A stretch of DNA of 10,493 nucleotides from an uncultured bacterium (lineage in GTDB: Bacteria; Cloacimonadota; Cloacimonadia; Cloacimonadales; Cloacimonadaceae): the NCBI GenBank assembly GCA_937924555.1, contig CALDSN010000085.1, forward strand, positions 1 to 10,493. Direction: 5' to 3'. The number at the start of each line of letters is the position of its first letter. Within the stretch, counting starts at the first letter, position 1. Below the pieces are notes generated by a model, which searched no databases, was not told where the DNA came from, and saw only the letters and a list, made by a program, of their open reading frames with translations. Shown here one piece after another: positions 6,599 through 10,493 of this stretch. The position numbers and the translations under genes are program-made.

Positions 6599-7423
6599 CT
6601 ACTTCAATTTAATGGGGTTTAAAGTTAATATTAACCGCTTGACGAGCAGTCCCACTGGGTAGTAAATAACACTGGAAACAGCACAAGCAAGAAACAGGAT
6701 AAACATATTGGCAAACACATCACCTATATGAAGTAAGGGAACCATATCAAAGCGTAAATCAACATTCGTGAGACTGTGGATTACCTCGATGGCAGGATGG
6801 TAAGCATAAACAAGTATCAATTGATACATGCGAACTGAGGCAATGATTGCCACTACGGACATCACTGAATAGCGGATAAAGAGCAGTTTATTCACACGAA
6901 GCCAAGCATAGAAACACTTTATCGCTCGACTTTGCCCATAACCCCTATGTAAGTAACCTGAAAGTATTGTATGATAGGCAAAGTAGTAAATAACCACCGA
7001 TGAAGTGTATATCTTGTACAATAACGCCAAACCAGGTTTCAATCCCCCTTTTATACCATAGAAATACGAGAGAAAAGCTGAAATAGCATAGTATATCAAA
7101 GCTATGAGCACAACCGTAAGAACACTAAGGTTCAATTCGATAATCTTATCCACGAAATCATTGGGTCTATCCCAGTTATACAGCCAAAGCTTAATCAATG
7201 TGAATATCACAAAGAGCAAAGTTATAAGGAATATGAATAGCGGAAAATAATGAATTCTGTCACTAAACAGGCTGGTTACGGTAGTGAGAATGCTCTCACT
7301 CCTTACCAGATATGCCAGAGTCAAAGGAGCTAGGAATATTTGAATTCCATTCAGATCCCCAAATATGATGTGAAGAAATCTGTGGAGATAAGTGCAATTT
7401 CTACGCTCTGAAAATGATTTCAA
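6599..7423 (-). CDS. Polytopic membrane protein of unknown function
   Basis: I do not recognise this 274-residue protein. It has about six hydrophobic segments, near residues 26-42, 59-82, 99-122, 134-156, 183-206 and 236-262, with basic loops between several of them (for example 159-180). There is no signal peptide, no catalytic motif and no known transporter signature that I can see. It is Tyr-, Ile- and Leu-rich and Asp/Glu-poor. The start is the TTG at 7423: AAGGGAG lies 7 bases upstream, and no ATG lies near. The gene follows the barrel gene by 12 bases and precedes the deacetylase-like gene by 9, so it is co-translated with envelope proteins and probably sits in the inner membrane. It could be a small transporter-like or scaffold component, but nothing here proves that. 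Confidence 0.8.
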   Translation of the reverse strand: MKSFSERRNCTYLHRFLHIIFGDLNGIQIFLAPLTLAYLVRSESILTTVTSLFSDRIHYFPLFIFLITLLFVIFTLIKLWLYNWDRPNDFVDKIIELNLSVLTVVLIALIYYAISAFLSYFYGIKGGLKPGLALLYKIYTSSVVIYYFAYHTILSGYLHRGYGQSRAIKCFYAWLRVNKLLFIRYSVMSVVAIIASVRMYQLILVYAYHPAIEVIHSLTNVDLRFDMVPLLHIGDVFANMFILFLACAVSSVIYYPVGLLVKRLILTLNPIKLK

Positions 7424-7430
7424 TGCTTAA

Positions 7431-7437
7431 CTCCCTT
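7431..7437 (-). promoter_or_regulatory. Strong ribosome binding site that fixes a TTG start
   Basis: AAGGGAG on the - strand is 7 bases before the TTG at 7423 and overlaps the TAA stop of the upstream barrel gene. No ATG or GTG lies in a suitable position, so this site is the main reason for accepting TTG as the start of the membrane protein. Confidence 0.75.
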
Positions 7438-8911
7438 AGAATCTGTGCTTGATGCCTACAAAGAGGTTTCTTTTCGTGGCAGGATACTCTGTAAATACCC
7501 ATTGTTGATGATTTAACAAGTTGGCTAGTTGAGTATAGAAAGAAGTATCTCCATTACGATACTCAGCACATATATCTACAATCACGGATTCGGGCAGGTT
7601 TTTACCATTATGGTCTTTAGTGAAGTAGTTTTGTTGCAAATCAACACTAAAAGTCCAATCCAGATAACGGTAGTCTATGTACGATGATAGATTCAAAACA
7701 GGGATATACCCCGCTCTGTACCAGTTATCTTGGGGTAAATAACCTAACTGAGTTTGAATTGCCTGTTTGAAACTGAAATCTCTCATTTCGAAGAAAGCTT
7801 CCAGAGAATTTGTGAACAGAGATACATCCGTGAAATACAGTAGAGGCACTCCGTATACTGCACCTTGGCTTAGTTGAGGTGAGTGTATATCATATCGTAA
7901 GTTGCTGTTTAATTTGAGACTACTCATACTCATCAGATCAGATTGGGGATAGCGTAGCTCGAAACTTGTGCTGATGTTTACGGGTGCTTTATCCAGTTTG
8001 TGCTTACCTTCAAGCTGTACCCAAGGCTTCTCGTCCATAATCTCAGCAACTCCATTTTCAACAATATAGGGATCATTTGCAGCGCTGAAAACAAGTAGGT
8101 CAGACAATTGGTTTCTATAAAGGAAACTAATACTTGGCAATACTCTGAATTTGTCAGCCAGAATATGAAAGCGGAGATTGTTAAGTTGAGGTAGCTCTAC
8201 CATTAGTTTTGGTGCTATTTGAATACCCACATCGCCTGAGTAGGATAGAATTTTGCTGTACATATCCATTTTCTCATATACAAGCCTTTCGCTAATGGCA
8301 AGAGATATGTATGAATCATACTTCTCATTAGTTAGTATATCCTGTCGGACGCCATTTAATCCAAGCTTCAAATAAAGGTCTTTGAATCTTAGGCTCTTAT
8401 AATCCAGTTTTTGCCTATGATGTGAAACGGAAAAGTCCAGCATGGATGCCTTATAATCAGGAGCTTTACTGCTGTTGTGTTCCAATCTAAACACAAGCGG
8501 AATATCCTTACTCAGGTCAGCCCCCATAGAGATATAGTTTTGTAAACTAAGTAAGTCCGTTTTAGGAGCTTTGAGGTTCATCCGGTGAGAAACGGCGTAA
8601 ATTGATGAGTTATTGGGATAGAAACTTAGATAGCTGTTAACTCCCACAGATGTATTCAACTCCAATTGCAGATAGCCGTTCAGTACTTTACTGGCAGATG
8701 CCACCTCAGGAGCAAGTGTCATTAATCCGCTGGGAACGTATGGAGGAAGACTATCACTAACTGAAACCAATGGTGCAAGGGGTACTGGATGCTTGTTAAG
8801 ATGTGTTTTTATCCCACTCTCCCCTTGTACACTAAGATCAGGGAAATCTTGTGTTTGCGCCGAGACAGATAGGATAAACGTGCAAAGCAATGCGAGCATT
8901 AGCTGCCTCAT
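7436..8911 (-). CDS. Predicted outer-membrane beta-barrel protein
   Basis: The 491-residue product begins with a Sec signal peptide (basic MR, hydrophobic core 4-16, likely cleavage after SVSA at 18). A Pro/Ser-rich stretch of about 60 residues precedes the barrel proper. From about residue 78 the sequence is a chain of alternating polar and hydrophobic strands rich in Tyr, Leu and Ser. It ends ...FVGIKHRF with the terminal Phe that is the usual outer-membrane insertion signal. The last 30 residues (NLLN at 464-467, then YP and RNLFVGIKHRF) resemble the last strands of TonB-dependent receptors. No TonB box or plug domain is visible and the protein is too short for a full receptor. It is therefore better described as a plug-less or porin-like barrel. 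It is translationally coupled to the upstream TPR gene by a 4-base overlap, so the two proteins probably act together. Substrate and exact family are unknown. Confidence 0.82.
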   Translation of the reverse strand: MRQLMLALLCTFILSVSAQTQDFPDLSVQGESGIKTHLNKHPVPLAPLVSVSDSLPPYVPSGLMTLAPEVASASKVLNGYLQLELNTSVGVNSYLSFYPNNSSIYAVSHRMNLKAPKTDLLSLQNYISMGADLSKDIPLVFRLEHNSSKAPDYKASMLDFSVSHHRQKLDYKSLRFKDLYLKLGLNGVRQDILTNEKYDSYISLAISERLVYEKMDMYSKILSYSGDVGIQIAPKLMVELPQLNNLRFHILADKFRVLPSISFLYRNQLSDLLVFSAANDPYIVENGVAEIMDEKPWVQLEGKHKLDKAPVNISTSFELRYPQSDLMSMSSLKLNSNLRYDIHSPQLSQGAVYGVPLLYFTDVSLFTNSLEAFFEMRDFSFKQAIQTQLGYLPQDNWYRAGYIPVLNLSSYIDYRYLDWTFSVDLQQNYFTKDHNGKNLPESVIVDICAEYRNGDTSFYTQLANLLNHQQWVFTEYPATKRNLFVGIKHRF

Positions 8912-10493
8912 AATTTACCCTCCAGAAGTGCACTCAGTTCTGTAACGACATCATTGTCCAAGTCACTGGTATATTTGGCAAGCATAACTTCAGCTTCTGT
9001 ATAAGCCCCGCTTAGAATTTGAGCTCTTATACTATATTCAATCGCAGTGTTGCGAACATCTTTGAACTCCGGGAAGAGCATAATTACCCGCTTCAATGAA
9101 GCTATACTAGCTACATAATCCTGTTGTTGGTATACTATTAAACCCAGTATTAGGTAAGCTTGAGCATGGTCTAGGGGTACAATGCTATTGTTAATTACAT
9201 ACTCAGCCAGATTGTTGGCTTCTTCATATTTCCCCGTAACATATAATTGCATTAAATGGTACCGAACTGCATTCTCTTGAGCTTGAGGGAATTGAGTTCC
9301 CAAAGCCCATACTTCCTCAAAACCCTCGAAGCCGATTTTTTCAGAGCATTCCAAAATACTGAGCCAAGTATCTTGAGAAGGGTTGAGTTCGAAAGATTGA
9401 CGGTATTTGATAATTGCGGAGGCATAATGCTGGGTGGCTTCCTCCAACTCAGCCCACTGGCGAAGAATATTAGCACTCGGTTCTTCCTCGTTAAGCGATG
9501 CAAGTAACGAATCTGCATCATCATAGTGCTGCAATTCAATCATACCCTTGACCAATAAGAGATTAATGTCCTCTGTAACAATTTCTGGGAACAGACTGCG
9601 GATACTTTCGGCACTTCTGATCACTTCGTCCCAATCCCCCCCCGTTGCATAGCTCTTGAGCAGCATCAGATTCAACTCGAAACGGATGTACTCGCTGGCA
9701 AAGGTATCAGTCATCTCCACCAACTCGTCAATCTTGCTATTGGTCCTGTCACGGTTGAAAGCCAATTCTAACCCTAGTAATGCATCTTTGATGATTACCA
9801 TGTCACTATTTTGGAAATCTGAGCTATTGCGAAAACGAATGAGAATGTTAATCCAGTCATTAATCGCTTGCTGGTAATTACCCATATTGTAGTATGAGTT
9901 TGCAATGCTATTAAGCCCAGAAAGGTAGTACGCAGACTCTGGATACTGATCTATCAACAAGTCGAATAATTGTAGCGCTTGGTGATAGTCTTTTGCTGCA
10001 AAAGCGGATTTGGCTGATAGATAAAGGTAGGTATCTGGGCTTTCTTTGGAATTATAAAGCTGTAAATAGATTGCAGAAGCCTCCTTGAACCTTTTCATCT
10101 GATATAGGCACCATGCCTTATATGACTGAGCTTCTAATTTCCGCACAGGTTCTTGAGCAAAACTCTCTGCCAGTGAAAATTGATTCAACGCTTCAGAAAA
10201 ATCCTTGCGAGCAAAACTGATGTTACCTTTAAGTATGCACAAATCATAACTGGGCTGAAGCATTGCAGCATATTCATCAGCATTTGTTAGATCACCCAAA
10301 TAATAGTAAACTTGGGCTATCCTCAGTAACACAATAGAGTCACTTGCTTTAAGATGATAAGTATCTAGGTAATTAACCAAGGCAAGATTGTAGTTTGCCA
10401 TGAAGAAATCCATTTCAGCAAGATAGAAACAAGCATCAGGAATAAAGACCGAGAGTGGATAACCTGTCCTTAGGGCATCAAAAGACTTCTTTG
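8908..10493 (-). CDS. Long TPR-repeat protein (5' end beyond window)
   Basis: This protein is built almost wholly of tetratricopeptide repeats, helical pairs that bind partner proteins. The frame is open from the TGA at 8908-8910 up to the window edge, so the Met encoded at 10413 is internal. Twenty-six more residues read into it, including 'YPLSVFIPDACFYLAEMDFF', itself repeat-like. The N-terminus and any signal peptide are missing. About 12-14 repeats can be counted. The clearest (numbered from the Met at 10413) are 26-53, 57-86, 92-125, 127-158, 163-195, 283-310, 314-346, 383-409 and 415-448. Typical Ala-x-x-x-Tyr and small-residue positions are seen, for example in DYHQALQLFDLLIDQYP. It is acidic. 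Its stop overlaps the start of the barrel gene, which suggests a periplasmic or outer-membrane-linked partner of the barrel, comparable in kind to TPR accessory proteins of secretion or envelope assembly. No enzymatic domain is seen. Confidence 0.88.
   Translation of the reverse strand, partial: KKSFDALRTGYPLSVFIPDACFYLAEMDFFMANYNLALVNYLDTYHLKASDSIVLLRIAQVYYYLGDLTNADEYAAMLQPSYDLCILKGNISFARKDFSEALNQFSLAESFAQEPVRKLEAQSYKAWCLYQMKRFKEASAIYLQLYNSKESPDTYLYLSAKSAFAAKDYHQALQLFDLLIDQYPESAYYLSGLNSIANSYYNMGNYQQAINDWINILIRFRNSSDFQNSDMVIIKDALLGLELAFNRDRTNSKIDELVEMTDTFASEYIRFELNLMLLKSYATGGDWDEVIRSAESIRSLFPEIVTEDINLLLVKGMIELQHYDDADSLLASLNEEEPSANILRQWAELEEATQHYASAIIKYRQSFELNPSQDTWLSILECSEKIGFEGFEEVWALGTQFPQAQENAVRYHLMQLYVTGKYEEANNLAEYVINNSIVPLDHAQAYLILGLIVYQQQDYVASIASLKRVIMLFPEFKDVRNTAIEYSIRAQILSGAYTEAEVMLAKYTSDLDNDVVTELSALLEGKL
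8918..8923 (-). promoter_or_regulatory. Ribosome binding site of the barrel gene
   Basis: GGAGGG on the - strand lies 6 bases before the ATG at 8911, inside the last codons of the TPR gene. It is the strongest ribosome site in this operon and suggests that the barrel is well translated even though its start overlaps the preceding stop. Confidence 0.8.
9636..9643. repeat. Eight-base C/G homopolymer inside the TPR gene
   Basis: Eight C on the + strand read as G8 in the coding strand, within Thr-Gly-Gly-Asp (residues 257-260). The frame is intact in this sequence. It is the longest G/C homopolymer I noticed in the window. Confidence 0.65.

Noticed and set aside
6303..6662. 119-codon open frame on the + strand opposite the deacetylase and membrane protein genes
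   Set aside because: It is hydrophobic only because it mirrors Lys-rich codons on the other strand; it overlaps two real genes and lacks a start signal.
10411..10413. ATG at 10413 as the start of the TPR protein
   Set aside because: The frame stays open to the window edge and the upstream residues are themselves TPR-like; no ribosome site precedes this ATG.

Overview
The window looks like one end of an assembled contig from an anaerobic, diderm (outer-membrane) bacterium. The first 47 bases are not biological: they are the 3' part of the Illumina universal adapter/P5 sequence, so genomic DNA starts at about base 48. A class 1B (PyrK-dependent) dihydroorotate dehydrogenase, a predicted outer-membrane beta-barrel ending in Phe, a long TPR protein, a divergent polysaccharide deacetylase and a bacterial core operon together suggest the FCB side of the tree. 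A Cloacimonadota-like organism is my best guess, but this is inference from gene content and style, not a database match.

Layout. On the + strand, bases 48-1621 hold pyrK (5' end lost at the contig edge) and pyrD. They overlap by 4 bases (ATGA) and are followed by a clear rho-independent terminator at 1668-1701. A 339-base convergent intergenic region (1622-1960) contains that terminator, a notable imperfect palindrome built from tandem 11-bp units (1749-1803) and a weak 8-bp inverted repeat. From 1961 to the right edge everything is on the - strand in one very tight run of seven genes. In transcription order these are a TPR-repeat protein (5' end beyond the window), an outer-membrane beta-barrel protein, an unknown polytopic membrane protein, a divergent polysaccharide deacetylase (DUF610/YibQ-like), uppP, holA and malQ. 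The junctions are a 4-base overlap, then gaps of 12, 9, 11, 5 (or 4, by the coordinates 4442-4445) and 0 bases, so the run is almost certainly one operon.

How the genes may work together. PyrK and PyrD form the NAD-linked dihydroorotate dehydrogenase of pyrimidine synthesis. The first five genes of the - strand operon all act in, or are predicted to lie in, the envelope: TPR protein, barrel, inner-membrane protein, membrane-anchored deacetylase-like protein and lipid-carrier recycling phosphatase. The last two are housekeeping genes for the cytoplasm: the clamp-loader delta subunit and a 4-alpha-glucanotransferase. The uncharacterised TPR-barrel-membrane protein trio is the part most likely to be undescribed. 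Two genes start with TTG, and malQ begins directly after the holA stop codon in the same reading frame. I saw no RNA genes, CRISPR array, transposon or phage genes.
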